This document shows positions 7,599-16,644 of a stretch of 64,000 bases of DNA, in pieces. Each line of letters starts with the position of its first letter. Position 1 is the stretch's first letter. The notes below the pieces were generated by a model, which saw only the letters and a list, made by a program, of their open reading frames with translations, had not been told where the DNA came from and did not search any database. Position numbers and translations under genes: made by a program. This stretch comes from Rugamonas apoptosis (lineage in GTDB: Bacteria > Pseudomonadota > Gammaproteobacteria > Burkholderiales > Burkholderiaceae_D): positions 18,532 through 82,531 of the forward strand of contig NZ_JACEZU010000018.1 in assembly GCF_014042355.1 (NCBI RefSeq), written 5' to 3'.

Positions 7599-8459
7599 AT
7601 GCCAGCAATTTTTAACTTCGTCCGCCCATCTCTTCCGTCGTCGCGCTGTTCGACCCCGTCGTTATTTCGCCATCCGGCATCGATGCTGGCACTGGCCGCG
7701 GCGTGTGTGGGCGCGCCCGTGCACGCGAACGCGGCCAGCGTCTACCTGGAAGAATTGACGTCGCCGGAACTGCGCGAGCGCATCGCGGCCGGCGCCACCA
7801 CCGTGCTGGTGCCGGTCGGCGGCACCGAGCAGAGTGGTCCTTACATCGTGCTGGGCAAGCACAATGGCCGCGCGCACCTGCTGGCGGGCCGCATCGCGGA
7901 ACGGCTGGGCAATGCCGTGGTCGCGCCCACGGTCAGTTATGTCCCGGAAGGCGGCATCCGGCCACCGGCCGCGCACATGCGCTTCGCCGGCACCATCTCC
8001 ATTCCCGACAGCGCCTTCGACGCCATGCTCGACGCCACCGCGCGCAGCCTGTGCCAGCACGGCTTGCGCCAGGTGGTGCTGCTGGGCGACCATGGCGGTT
8101 ACCAGAAAAACCTGGAGCGCGTGGCGCAGCACGTGAACAAGGGCGGCGACGGCACGTGCCGCGTGGTTGCGCCGCCCGAGTATTATCAAGCCGCGTCGGA
8201 TGGTTTCGCCGCGCTGCTGCGCAAGCGCGGCTACAGCGCCGCCGAAATCGGCGCCCACGCCGGACTGGCCGATGTGTCGCTCAGCCTCGCGCTCGATCCG
8301 GCCCAGGTGCGCAGCGCCGCGCTGGCCCACGGCCCCACGCCGGGCGATGGTGTGGCTGGCGATCCGCGCCGCGCCAGCGCCGAGCTGGGACAGCTGGGCG
8401 TGCAACAGATTATCGAGGCCACGGTGGGGGCGATCAAACGCTTGCCACCGGCCCGTTGA
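7599..8459 (+). CDS. creatininase-family protein, exported, divergent metal site
   Basis: This 286-residue protein belongs to the creatininase family of metal-dependent amidohydrolases, which includes MftE. After a hydrophobic signal-like N-terminus (SMLALAAACVGAPVHANA) comes PVGGTEQSGPY. The canonical motif is EQHGPH, so Glu77 is kept but both histidines are replaced (Ser and Tyr); the later aspartate position reads LGKHN. The GDHGG motif retains its histidine. The family resemblance is clear, but the metal centre must differ from creatininase itself. A later ATG at 7683 would start directly at the signal peptide. It is followed after 57 bp by a beta-propeller gene and then a solute-binding protein, all exported. 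Confidence 0.75.
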   Translation: MPAIFNFVRPSLPSSRCSTPSLFRHPASMLALAAACVGAPVHANAASVYLEELTSPELRERIAAGATTVLVPVGGTEQSGPYIVLGKHNGRAHLLAGRIAERLGNAVVAPTVSYVPEGGIRPPAAHMRFAGTISIPDSAFDAMLDATARSLCQHGLRQVVLLGDHGGYQKNLERVAQHVNKGGDGTCRVVAPPEYYQAASDGFAALLRKRGYSAAEIGAHAGLADVSLSLALDPAQVRSAALAHGPTPGDGVAGDPRRASAELGQLGVQQIIEATVGAIKRLPPAR

Positions 8460-8516
8460 ATACCGCATATTGAACGAATATTGAACTAACCGCTGCTATT
8501 ACCGAGGAACCCCAGG

Positions 8517-9800
8517 ATGCATTCACCCGTTAAACCTACCGCACGTATTCCCGCCCGCCTGGGCCTGGCCGCGCTGGCCATTGCCGCCATTGGCGGCGGC
8601 GCCGGCGTGTACGCCGCCACCCAGGCCAATACGTCGGCACCGGCCGGCGGCGCCGCGCCCGCCACTGTGGCCGGCATGCCGCCCGTGGTCGATGCCAGCA
8701 ACCTGTATAGCGAAACCGCTTCCAGCCATGTGAGCGCCGCCGTCAAGGGCGACCTGGAACGCATCTATGTACCCAACCTGCGCTCGAACGACGTCAGTGT
8801 GATCGACCCGTCCAGCATGAAGGTGGTGGACCGTTTCAAGGTGGGCCGCGCGCCGCAGCACATCGTGCCGTCGTGGGACTTGCGCACGCTGTGGGTGGCC
8901 AACAACGCCGAACGTTATGACGACGGCAGCCTGACCCCGATCGATCCGCGCACCGGCAAGCCGGGCGCCGCCATCAAGGTGGATGATCCCTACAACCTGT
9001 ACTTCTCGCCCGACGGTAAATCGGCCATCGTGGTGGCGGAAGCCAAGCACCGCCTGGATTTCCGCGATCCGCGCACGCTGGCGCTGCAGTATTCGATCGA
9101 GACGCCCAAGTGCGGCGGTATCAATCACGCCGACTTCTCGATCGATGGCAGCTACGCGCTGTTCACCTGCGAATTCGAGGGCAGCCTGGTCAAGATCGAC
9201 CTGGTCAACCGCAGCGTGCTCGGTTACCTGAAACTGAACATGCCTTCCACCCGCTACAAGGAAGTACCGACCATGGCCGGCCCCGGCGCCACGGAAATCT
9301 GCAGCTCGAAGAAGGGCATGCCGCAGGACATACGCATTTCGCCCGACGGCAAGAAATTCTACGTGGCCGACATGGAGGCGGACGGCGTGCACGTGGTCGA
9401 TGGCGCCAGCTTCAAGGAAACCGGCTTCATCGCCACCGGCGTGGCCGCCCACGGCCTGTACCCCAGCCGTGACGGCAAGAGCCTGTACGTGGCCAATCGC
9501 GGTTCGCACCGCATCCATGGCCCGCGCAATGGCAAGGGCAGCGTGACGGTGATCGATTTCGCCAGCGGGAAGATCACGGCGCAATGGCCGATCCCCGGCG
9601 GCGGCAGCCCGGACATGGGTAACGTGAGCGTGGATGGCAAGTCGCTGTGGCTGTCGGGCCGTTATGATGATGTGGTCTACCGCATCAATACGGAAACGGG
9701 CGCCGTGGCCAAGGTCAAGGTGGGCCAGGAGCCGCACGGCCTGACCGTGTGGCCGCTGCCGGGCCGTTATTCGCTGGGCCATACGGGCAACCTGCGTTGA
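8517..9800 (+). CDS. YVTN-family beta-propeller protein, exported
   Basis: This 427-residue protein starts with an Ala/Gly-rich signal or anchor (about residues 14-35), followed by repeated blades of the YVTN/YncE type: IYVPNLRSNDVSVID, LWVANNAE, FSPDGK, ISPDGKKFYVADM and LYVANRGSHR. Such propellers are periplasmic and bind proteins, nucleic acids or redox partners; some sit beside quinoprotein dehydrogenases, none of which is seen here. The ATG at 8517 has GAGGAAC upstream. It lies between the creatininase-family gene and the solute-binding protein, suggesting one periplasmic unit. Ligand unknown. Confidence 0.8.
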   Translation: MHSPVKPTARIPARLGLAALAIAAIGGGAGVYAATQANTSAPAGGAAPATVAGMPPVVDASNLYSETASSHVSAAVKGDLERIYVPNLRSNDVSVIDPSSMKVVDRFKVGRAPQHIVPSWDLRTLWVANNAERYDDGSLTPIDPRTGKPGAAIKVDDPYNLYFSPDGKSAIVVAEAKHRLDFRDPRTLALQYSIETPKCGGINHADFSIDGSYALFTCEFEGSLVKIDLVNRSVLGYLKLNMPSTRYKEVPTMAGPGATEICSSKKGMPQDIRISPDGKKFYVADMEADGVHVVDGASFKETGFIATGVAAHGLYPSRDGKSLYVANRGSHRIHGPRNGKGSVTVIDFASGKITAQWPIPGGGSPDMGNVSVDGKSLWLSGRYDDVVYRINTETGAVAKVKVGQEPHGLTVWPLPGRYSLGHTGNLR

Positions 9801-9866
9801 TCCGATAGGACCATCAAGCGGGACCGTGCCGCCGGCGGCAACCGGCCGATCCTGTGAGGGAGGGGC

Positions 9867-10814
9867 ATGCAAGCGACTGTGCAATTATGTGATCGGGCGG
9901 CCGCTGGCAACCCCACTTCGCCCAAGCGTCTGCTGACGCGGCTGGCGGCGCTGGCGTGCGCGTGTGCCTGCGCCGCCGTCCCAGCGCTGGCGGCCACTGT
10001 GATGTATCCCCGTCCCTTGTTGGGCACCGATCCGCGTAACGATTATCCGGTCGTGCTGTTGCGGCTGGCGCTGGAAAAATCAGGCACGCCGTATGAACTG
10101 AAATTCACCCCTGTCGTCATGACCCAGGACCGGGTGCTGCTGGAAATCGCCAAGGGCGATGGCGGGGTCGATATCATCGCCACCATGACCAGCCAGGAAC
10201 GCGAGAGCAAGATGCTGGCCGTGCGCATCCCCATCGACAAGGGCTTGTATGGCTGGCGTCTGCCGCTGGTGCGGGGCGATCGCCAGGATTTGTTCGCCAA
10301 CGTGCGTGACCTGGCGGGGCTGCGCAAGCTGCGCAGTGGACAGGGACACGACTGGCCGGATACGGGCATCCTGCGTGGCAATGGCGTGCCGGTGTCGGCC
10401 AATTCCAGCTATGAGGCATTGTTCAGCATGTTGGCGGCCGGGCGCATCGACTATTTTCCCCGCGCCGTGATCGAGATCGGGCCGGAGGCTGCCGCCCATC
10501 CGGCGCTCGCCATCGATAGCCACATCGTCATTCATTACCCCACGGCGCTGTATTACTTCGTCAACCGCAATAACACCCAGTTGGCCGACGCCATCAAACG
10601 GGGGCTGGAAGCGGCCATCGCGGATGGCTCGTTCGAGCGCTTGTTCAACCAGAATTTCGGCGCAGCCTTGCGCCAGGCGCGGCTGGATCAGCGGCCCGTG
10701 ATCGAATTGGTCAATCCGCTGCTGCCGAATGGCTTGCCGTTGGAGCACCGGGACTTGTGGCTGATGCCGGAGGGCGCACCGCGCGCCAAGCCGGGCGCGC
10801 CGGGCCAGCGCTAA
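9867..10814 (+). CDS. periplasmic solute-binding protein, family 3-like, no cognate transporter
   Basis: This 315-residue protein has a signal peptide (cleavage probably after ALA near residue 42) and the two-lobe layout of amino-acid-type binding proteins: VVLLRLALEKSGTPYELKF, then GDGGVDIIATMTSQERE, and near the end ALYYFVNRNNTQLADAIKRG. There is a strong ribosome site (GAGGGAGGGG) before the ATG. No permease or ATPase gene is adjacent, so it may serve a sensor or an enzyme rather than an ABC importer. It follows the propeller gene by 66 bp. The ligand cannot be inferred. Confidence 0.75.
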   Translation: MQATVQLCDRAAAGNPTSPKRLLTRLAALACACACAAVPALAATVMYPRPLLGTDPRNDYPVVLLRLALEKSGTPYELKFTPVVMTQDRVLLEIAKGDGGVDIIATMTSQERESKMLAVRIPIDKGLYGWRLPLVRGDRQDLFANVRDLAGLRKLRSGQGHDWPDTGILRGNGVPVSANSSYEALFSMLAAGRIDYFPRAVIEIGPEAAAHPALAIDSHIVIHYPTALYYFVNRNNTQLADAIKRGLEAAIADGSFERLFNQNFGAALRQARLDQRPVIELVNPLLPNGLPLEHRDLWLMPEGAPRAKPGAPGQR

Positions 10815-10880
10815 TCTTCTCCGCGGCGCAAGCCGAAACAGCCGGGCGCCGGGCTGGCCTTCAGGTCAGCAGCGCCGCCC

Positions 10881-11720
10881 TCAGACCAGCAGCGCCGCGC
10901 TCATGGCGGCCGCGTCGATCTCCGATTCCTCCAGCATGGACTTGAGTTTGTCCTCGTCGATGAACAGGTCGATGGCCGAATCGGAGTGGGGCGGGACTTC
11001 GCGTTGCGGGCCAGCCAGCGGCGACGGCACGGGCGACAGGTGGTTGGCCAGCAGCAGCGTGTCGAGCAGATTGTCGGGCGGGATGGACAGGAAGCCGTCG
11101 CGCAAGCCTTCGATGGCTTCGGCCACCGGTTCCGGAATGCTCAGTTTATTCATCACTTCGCGCGTGATGATTTCCTCGCTGGCCGGTTGCCAGTTCTCGG
11201 GGTCTTCCTCCAGCAGGCCAGGGAACTCGTCGGCCCGCGACAGCAGGTAGAAGCCACCCACCTCGTGTACGATGGCCGCGAACAGGGCCGTGTCGGGATT
11301 CACCCCCGTGATCTGGCGCGCGATGATGCGGGACAGTGCGGCCACGTGGATGGTGTGGTCCCACAGCTGCTCAGCCTTGGCGCGCACTTCCGGGTCGGTG
11401 ATCTTGCTGCCGAACTGGCGCACCACCATGGCGGCGGCCAGCGCGAACAGGTTGTGGTAACCGATGCGGATGATGGCGCCGCGCACGTTGGTGATGGCTG
11501 GCGCGCCGCTGCGGTTGAACATGGCGGAATTGGCGATGGCCACGGTGCGGGCGGCCAGGATGGGCTCAGCCAGCACCAGGCTGATGGCCTTGTCGATGGG
11601 GCACTCGGGATCGTCCAGCGCCAGTTGCACGCGGAGCGCCGCGTTGACGCTGGTGGGGAACACCAGTTCGCCTCGAATGGCCAGGGCTGCGATGTGCCCG
11701 AATGCTTCCAATTTGTTCAT
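10881..11720 (-). CDS. HDOD-domain protein
   Basis: This 279-residue protein has an HDOD domain, an HD-related fold without the metal residues that serves in signalling. Markers are the N-terminal FPTSVNAALRVQLALDD, ILAARTVAIANSAMFNR, a central WDHTIHVAALSRIIARQ and AAIVHEVGGFYLLSRADEF. No kinase, GGDEF or receiver domain is attached. The ATG at 11720 is chosen because a near-consensus promoter directly upstream predicts transcription starting at that very A, which would make the mRNA leaderless. It lies downstream of dadA on the same strand but has its own promoter. Confidence 0.8.
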   Translation of the reverse strand: MNKLEAFGHIAALAIRGELVFPTSVNAALRVQLALDDPECPIDKAISLVLAEPILAARTVAIANSAMFNRSGAPAITNVRGAIIRIGYHNLFALAAAMVVRQFGSKITDPEVRAKAEQLWDHTIHVAALSRIIARQITGVNPDTALFAAIVHEVGGFYLLSRADEFPGLLEEDPENWQPASEEIITREVMNKLSIPEPVAEAIEGLRDGFLSIPPDNLLDTLLLANHLSPVPSPLAGPQREVPPHSDSAIDLFIDEDKLKSMLEESEIDAAAMSAALLV

Positions 11721-11726
11721 GTCGAA

Positions 11727-11755
11727 ATTATACGCACCCTGACGCGCAATCTCAA
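11727..11755 (-). promoter_or_regulatory. sigma70-type promoter of the HDOD gene
   Basis: Read on the minus strand, TTGAGA (11755-11750), a 17-bp spacer and TATAAT (11732-11727). With standard spacing the +1 base is 11720, the A of the ATG, leaving no 5' leader. Confidence 0.7.
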
Positions 11756-11768
11756 CGCAATGATGCAT

Positions 11769-11798
11769 CGAGGCCGTCCTCTAAAAGCGACGGCCTCG
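11769..11798. other. 10-bp perfect stem-loop between dadA and the HDOD gene
   Basis: CGAGGCCGTC and GACGGCCTCG pair perfectly around a 10-nt loop. There is no U-run on either strand, so it is not a classical terminator; it may be a processing or attenuating hairpin after dadA. Confidence 0.5.
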
Positions 11799-11871
11799 GC
11801 GTTGATGGTGCTGCGATGTGGCTCAGATGCGGCCAAGACCCGGCCAGGAATTGGCCAAGCCCCGGCTAAGC

Positions 11872-13161
11872 TCAGGCGTTCACCAGTTCCGGCTGGCGCG
11901 GCGCGTCCTGCTGGCTGTAGCGGCTCACGGACAGGTCGTCGGCGCGGATCGCGGGGCGGCGCGAGGAGATGATGTCCGACAGCAGTTGCGCCGAGCCGCA
12001 GGACATGGTCCAGCCCAGCGTGCCGTGGCCCGTGTTGACGAACAGGTTGCGCAGGCCGGTGCGGCCGACCACCGGGGTGCCGTCCGGCGTCATGGGGCGC
12101 AGGCCGGTCCAGAAGGTGGCGGCGGCCGTGTCGCCGGCGCCGGGGAACAGGTCGTTGACCACCATTTCCAGCGTCTCGCGGCGGCGTGGGTTGAGGTTCA
12201 GGTTGTAGCCGGCGATTTCGGCCATGCCGCCCACGCGGATGCGGTCGTCGAAACGGGTGACGGCGATCTTGTAGGTCTCGTCCAGGATGGTCGAGGTGGG
12301 CGCGGCGCCGCCGTCGACGATGGGCACCGTGATCGAATAACCCTTGAGCGGATAGACGGGAATGTCGACCAGGTTTTTCAGCAGCGTGGTCGAGTAGGCG
12401 CCCAGTGCCACCACATAGGAATCGGCCCGCACCATGTCAGCGCCGCACTGCACGCCGGAGATGGCGCCGCCGGCCACGGTCAGGCCGGTGATGTCGACGT
12501 TGTAGCGGAACTTGACGCCCAGCTCGATGGCCATGGCCGTCAGGCGGGTGGTGAACAGTTGGCAGTCGCCCGTTTCATCGTTGGGCAGACGCAGGCCGCC
12601 CACCAGCTTGTGGCGCGAGCTGGCCAGGCCAGGTTCGGCGCCGACCAGCTGGTCGCGGTCGAGCAGCTGGAACGGCACGCCCGTTTCTTCCAGCACGCGG
12701 ATATCCTTGGCCGCGTCGTCGAGCTGCTTCTGGGTGCGGAACAGCTGGGTCGTGCCTTGCTGGCGGCCTTCATATTCGATACCGGTGGCCGCGCGCAGGG
12801 TCTTGAAACAATCGCGGCTGTATTCAGCCAGGCGCACCATGCGTTCCTTGTTCACGGCATAGCGCTCGGGCGTGCAGTTGCGCAGCATCTGCCACATCCA
12901 CTGCAGCTGGAACTTGGTGCCGTCGGGCGTGATGGACAGCGGCGCATGGCGCTGCACCATCCATTTCATCGCCTTCAGGGGAATGCCGGGCGCGGCCCAG
13001 GGGGACGCATAGCCGGGCGAGATCTGCCCGGCGTTCGCGAAACTGGTTTCCAGCGCGGGGCCGGGTTGACGGTCGAGTACCGTGACATCGTGGCCGGCTT
13101 GCGCCAGGTAGTAGGCGCTGGTCACGCCGATCACGCCGCTGCCGAGAATAACGACTTTCAT
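11872..13161 (-). CDS. dadA: D-amino acid dehydrogenase, small subunit
   Basis: This 429-residue FAD enzyme oxidises D-amino acids, especially D-alanine, to 2-oxo acids and passes electrons to the respiratory chain. The FAD-binding N-terminus reads VVILGSGVIGVTSAYYLA, followed by TSFANAGQISPGYASPWAAPG, a stretch characteristic of DadA. The C-terminal WTGLRPMTPDGTPVVG and NTGHGTLGWTMSCGS complete the DAO fold. Length is normal for the family. It is divergent from an Lrp-type regulator 103 bp away, the arrangement seen for dadA and its regulator in other proteobacteria. No alanine racemase gene follows. Confidence 0.93.
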   Translation of the reverse strand: MKVVILGSGVIGVTSAYYLAQAGHDVTVLDRQPGPALETSFANAGQISPGYASPWAAPGIPLKAMKWMVQRHAPLSITPDGTKFQLQWMWQMLRNCTPERYAVNKERMVRLAEYSRDCFKTLRAATGIEYEGRQQGTTQLFRTQKQLDDAAKDIRVLEETGVPFQLLDRDQLVGAEPGLASSRHKLVGGLRLPNDETGDCQLFTTRLTAMAIELGVKFRYNVDITGLTVAGGAISGVQCGADMVRADSYVVALGAYSTTLLKNLVDIPVYPLKGYSITVPIVDGGAAPTSTILDETYKIAVTRFDDRIRVGGMAEIAGYNLNLNPRRRETLEMVVNDLFPGAGDTAAATFWTGLRPMTPDGTPVVGRTGLRNLFVNTGHGTLGWTMSCGSAQLLSDIISSRRPAIRADDLSVSRYSQQDAPRQPELVNA

Positions 13162-13222
13162 AAAGCTGCCCCCTTGTTTTTGGATTGCGCCAGATATATT
13201 GCTATGGTAGTGTCGTTCTTCT

Positions 13223-13235
13223 AGTAATTGTTACT
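13223..13235. promoter_or_regulatory. inverted repeat in the dadA-lrp intergenic region
   Basis: AGTAA-TTG-TTACT is a perfect 5-bp inverted repeat in the 103-bp divergent promoter region, a plausible Lrp-type binding site. A TATAAC (13237-13242) follows and may be the -10 of the regulator gene. Confidence 0.4.
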
Positions 13236-13264
13236 GTATAACGATAGATATTTGGTGGAAATTC

Positions 13265-13759
13265 ATGCGAACCCAGAAGGAATCCGTCCGCAGCCTGGAC
13301 AAGCTTGACCGGAAGATATTGCGCATCCTGCAGGACGATGGCCGCATCTCCATGAAGGATTTGAGCGAGCAGGTGGGCTTGTCGATCACGCCGGCCATCG
13401 AGCGCGTCAAGCGCATGGAGCGCGACGGCGTGATCACGGGCTACCACGCACGCATCTCGCCGCCGGCGCTGGGGGCCAAGCTGCTGGTGTTCGTGGAGAT
13501 CACGCTGAACCAGAAATCAGCCTCCGTGTTCGAGCAGTTCCGGCGCGAAGTGCTGCGCATCCCGGAGGTGCAGGAATGCCATCTGGTGTCGGGTGATTTC
13601 GATTACCTGATCAAGGCCCGCATCCACGAAATGGCCGAGTACCGCAAGCTGCTGGGGGAAATGCTGCTGCAACTGCCCGGCGCTGCGCAGTCGAAAAGCT
13701 ATGTCGTGATGGAGGAGATCAAGGAGACGCTGGTGCTGTCGACGGAAGTGCCCCAATAA
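13265..13759 (+). CDS. Lrp/AsnC-family transcriptional regulator
   Basis: This 164-residue regulator has the family's N-terminal winged helix (LDKLDRKILRILQDDGRIS, then LSEQVGLSITPAIERVKRME) and the C-terminal RAM/ligand domain (LLVFVEITLNQ, QECHLVSGDFDYLIKARI). Its position, divergent from dadA, indicates it controls D-amino-acid catabolism, probably sensing an amino acid such as alanine. Size is typical for Lrp proteins. No downstream gene is tightly coupled. Confidence 0.9.
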   Translation: MRTQKESVRSLDKLDRKILRILQDDGRISMKDLSEQVGLSITPAIERVKRMERDGVITGYHARISPPALGAKLLVFVEITLNQKSASVFEQFRREVLRIPEVQECHLVSGDFDYLIKARIHEMAEYRKLLGEMLLQLPGAAQSKSYVVMEEIKETLVLSTEVPQ

Positions 13760-13836
13760 CGGACCCGTGCGCTGATACGGCGGCCCGCGCTTCAGGTAGA
13801 ATCGCGGCATGGCACCCGTTATCGAATGGAGCAGCC

Positions 13837-15411
13837 GTGAACAGCATGCATGATGGCCCTCTCGGGGCCGAGTCCCACCACGAGCACATCGTCGCCGTCC
13901 GGTCCCTGGACGAGCATCTGTCGTCCGACCAGAGCTTCAGCTCCGCCTACGCGCGCGCACTGGGCGCGCTGGCGGCTGCCGACGGCACCGTCACCCTGGC
14001 GCAATTCGCCGCCGTCACCGAGATCGCCGGCGAAGGCAAGGCGTCCGCCGTCTTCACCGCGCTGGTGCTGAACGCCATTGAATCGGCCGTCAATGTCGAC
14101 TGGGCCTTTGCGGCGCTGGGACGCGCTTGCGCCGGCACGCCGCAGCCCGCGCGTGACGCCGCCTTTTCCATGGCCATCCCCTTGCTGACGCTGCTGGGCG
14201 CGGATGCCCGTCCCCAGGCGCAGCGGCTGGCCAAGGCGTTGGGCGTCAAACCCACGTTCGAGGAGTTGGACGGTTTGCCGCCGGAAGAGGAGCGGGGCTT
14301 GCTGGCTAGCCTGGGTGATCAGGCGCGCAAGTTGATCAAGGGCCGCACCTTGGCCGACGCGGTGGCCGACTTTGGCCGCAGCACAGGGCAGCCAGCCTTG
14401 ATCGAGCATGCGCGCGACTTCCAGGCCGGCGTGATCGGGCTGGACGCGCTGCGCGAACAGGTGGGGGCGGCCACGCGTGCCATCAGCCAGGATATCGCCT
14501 CCTACATGGAGCATGCGGAATCGATTTCGGCTGGCGAGGCGGGCGCCGCGGCTGTGGCCACGGCCGCGCAGGAGATGCGGCATCAGGTGGTGCAGCGCCT
14601 GACCCTGATCGATGCCCGCATCGCCCACGAACGGGCGCTGCTGCTCGACGAAATCGACGACGCCGTGCACGACGCGGGCAACGCCATCGAACTGGCCATC
14701 GCCGAGCGGCTGCACACGGACCAGTGGAAGGATGACGACGTGTGGGACGATATCGGCCGCAACCAGTACGGGCAGGAGATGGAGCGGCGGCTGGATCGCG
14801 TGGTACGGCGCAAGGAGCAGGCCCTGCACCTGCTGCAGGAGGATTTGCGGCTGTTTCAGTCGGCCATGCGGCTGAGCCAATCGACCGTGTTCCAGCGGCA
14901 GCACCATTCAGCGCTGGCGCGCCTGATGCCGCGGCTGCGGCTGGGCACACGGATCGCCAACCGGGTGGACACGGCGGCCAATGTGACGCTGGTCAGCGGC
15001 GCCGTGGCGGCGGCCGGTACGGGGACGGCCGCCTATCTGTTCGGCGCGGCCGTGGTGCTGCCGGTGCTGGTGCCGGTGGCGCCGTTCGTCGGCGGCGCCG
15101 TGCTGCTGGCGGGCGCCGTCAAATGGTTCAGCGACGGCGGCAAGCGCAAGCGCATGGAAATCCGCGACAAGCGCGCCGCATTCGAAGCGGAGTTGCGCAA
15201 GCAGTTACGCGAGGCCGAGCTATCGTTCAATGCGCAGCTGGACCTGGTGGCCGACGGTTTTCATGAATCGGCGCTGCAACTGCTCACCCCCACCTTGCTG
15301 GAAGCGGAAGCGGCCAGCCGCGTGGCCGGCATGCGGCTGCGCATCGCCGACCGCGCCATCGCCCAGGCCCAGACGGCGATCCATCAGCTCGACGCCGAAC
15401 TGGCCAAATAG
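13837..15411 (+). CDS. uncharacterised protein with C-terminal membrane hairpin
   Basis: I do not recognise this 524-residue protein. The first ~130 residues are helical with a TerB-like AYARALGALAAADGTVTLAQF segment. A long charged helical middle (about 200-370) is rich in Glu, Arg and Gln and probably coiled-coil. Two Gly/Ala-rich hydrophobic segments near 385-435 form a membrane hairpin, and another helical region ends the protein. Helical proteins with such hairpins include membrane-remodelling factors, but no GTPase motif is present. The GTG at 13837 is the likely start; an ATG at 13846 is possible. It converges on the efflux operon with only 5 bp between stops. Confidence 0.6.
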   Translation: MNSMHDGPLGAESHHEHIVAVRSLDEHLSSDQSFSSAYARALGALAAADGTVTLAQFAAVTEIAGEGKASAVFTALVLNAIESAVNVDWAFAALGRACAGTPQPARDAAFSMAIPLLTLLGADARPQAQRLAKALGVKPTFEELDGLPPEEERGLLASLGDQARKLIKGRTLADAVADFGRSTGQPALIEHARDFQAGVIGLDALREQVGAATRAISQDIASYMEHAESISAGEAGAAAVATAAQEMRHQVVQRLTLIDARIAHERALLLDEIDDAVHDAGNAIELAIAERLHTDQWKDDDVWDDIGRNQYGQEMERRLDRVVRRKEQALHLLQEDLRLFQSAMRLSQSTVFQRQHHSALARLMPRLRLGTRIANRVDTAANVTLVSGAVAAAGTGTAAYLFGAAVVLPVLVPVAPFVGGAVLLAGAVKWFSDGGKRKRMEIRDKRAAFEAELRKQLREAELSFNAQLDLVADGFHESALQLLTPTLLEAEAASRVAGMRLRIADRAIAQAQTAIHQLDAELAK

Positions 15412-15416
15412 CGCGG

Positions 15417-16565
15417 TTATTTCAGGTTGCGGGCGATGATGGCGTCGGCGGCGCTGGCCGCTTGCGCCAGCGGCTGCGCCAGCGCGCGCGTGGTGTACAC
15501 GGGTGCGGACGCGGTGGTGTTACCCAGCATGGGCCCGTCCGTCTTGCTGATGTCCACCACCACCGTCGTCGACAAGCCCACCCGCAGCGGGTGCTGGGCC
15601 AGTTCCTTCGGGTCGAGCGCGATCCGCACCGGCACCCGCTGCACCACCTTGATCCAGTTGCCGCTGGCGTTTTGGGCCGGCAGCAGCGAGAACGCGCTGC
15701 CCGTGCCGGCGGACAGGCCCAGCACCTTGCCGTGGTAGGTCACTTTGCCGCCGTACATGTCGGCTGTGACGGTGGCCGGCTGGCCGATGCGGATGCCGCG
15801 CAGTTCCGATTCCTTGTAGTTGGCGTCCACCCACAGCTGGTCCAGCGGGACGATGGACAGCAGCGGCGTGCCCGCTGCCACATGCGCGCCCACCTGCACG
15901 CTGCGCTTGGCCACGTAGCCCGTCACCGGCGCCAGGATGGCGTTGCGGCGGGCGGCTAGCCACGCTTGCGCGTAATCGGCCTTGGCCGCTAGCACGGCCG
16001 GGTGCTGGGCCAGCGCCACACCGGCCACGCCGGCTTGGGCGGCGTCGGCCTGGCGCTCGGCCACGGCCAGCGCGGCGCGCGCGTTGGCGACAGCCTGGCT
16101 GGCGTGTTCCACTTCCTCGCCCGAGGCGGTATGGTCGGCCGCCAGCGGTTTGCGGCGCGCCAGGTCGGCTTCCGCGTCGCGCAGGATCAGGCGGCGCTGG
16201 GCGATGGTGGCGTCGTACTGGGCCACGTCCGCGTAGCGCTGGCGTTGCTGGCGCACGGAGGCGCCCAACCTGGCTTCGGCCTGGCTCAGGGCGACGTCGG
16301 CGTCGGCCGCGTCCAGCTGGACGATGGGGCTGCCGGCCTGCACCAGTTGGGTGTCGTCGGCGCGGATTTCCTGCACGTTGCCCGCCACTTGCGACGACAG
16401 CGTGACCAGGTTGCCGCCCACGTAGGCATTGTCCGTTTCCTGTTCCCTGGAGCCGACCAGTATGTAGTAGGCGGCGTAGGCCGCGCCGCCCAGCAGGAAG
16501 ATGGCGGTGATGGCCAGCAGTACGCGCTTGCGCTGGCGGTCGTTGTTGGTGGTTTCGGTGCTCAT
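15417..16565 (-). CDS. emrA: EmrA/HlyD-type periplasmic adaptor of an MFS efflux pump
   Basis: This 382-residue adaptor has one N-terminal membrane helix (about 14-34), a biotinyl-lipoyl half (NAYVGGNLVTLSSQVAGNV), a helical hairpin rich in Ala/Gln/Arg, and the second lipoyl half with AGTPLLSIVPLDQLWVDANYKE, a hallmark of EmrA. It links the inner-membrane EmrB-type transporter to the outer-membrane channel. It is last in the operon marR-emrB-channel-emrA, 79 bp after the channel gene; that gap holds GTGC-rich near-repeats. Confidence 0.9.
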   Translation of the reverse strand: MSTETTNNDRQRKRVLLAITAIFLLGGAAYAAYYILVGSREQETDNAYVGGNLVTLSSQVAGNVQEIRADDTQLVQAGSPIVQLDAADADVALSQAEARLGASVRQQRQRYADVAQYDATIAQRRLILRDAEADLARRKPLAADHTASGEEVEHASQAVANARAALAVAERQADAAQAGVAGVALAQHPAVLAAKADYAQAWLAARRNAILAPVTGYVAKRSVQVGAHVAAGTPLLSIVPLDQLWVDANYKESELRGIRIGQPATVTADMYGGKVTYHGKVLGLSAGTGSAFSLLPAQNASGNWIKVVQRVPVRIALDPKELAQHPLRVGLSTTVVVDISKTDGPMLGNTTASAPVYTTRALAQPLAQAASAADAIIARNLK

Positions 16566-16644
16566 TGACGTTCCTGGTTTCCTGATTTACTGGTGTGCTC
16601 GTGCTTGTGCCCGTGCCCGTGTGCTGGTGCGCTGATCGGCGCGG

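Noticed and set aside
16566..16644. GTGC-rich near-repeats between the channel gene and emrA
   Set aside because: Short, imperfect and without symmetric structure or a U-tract. I see no function beyond local low complexity.
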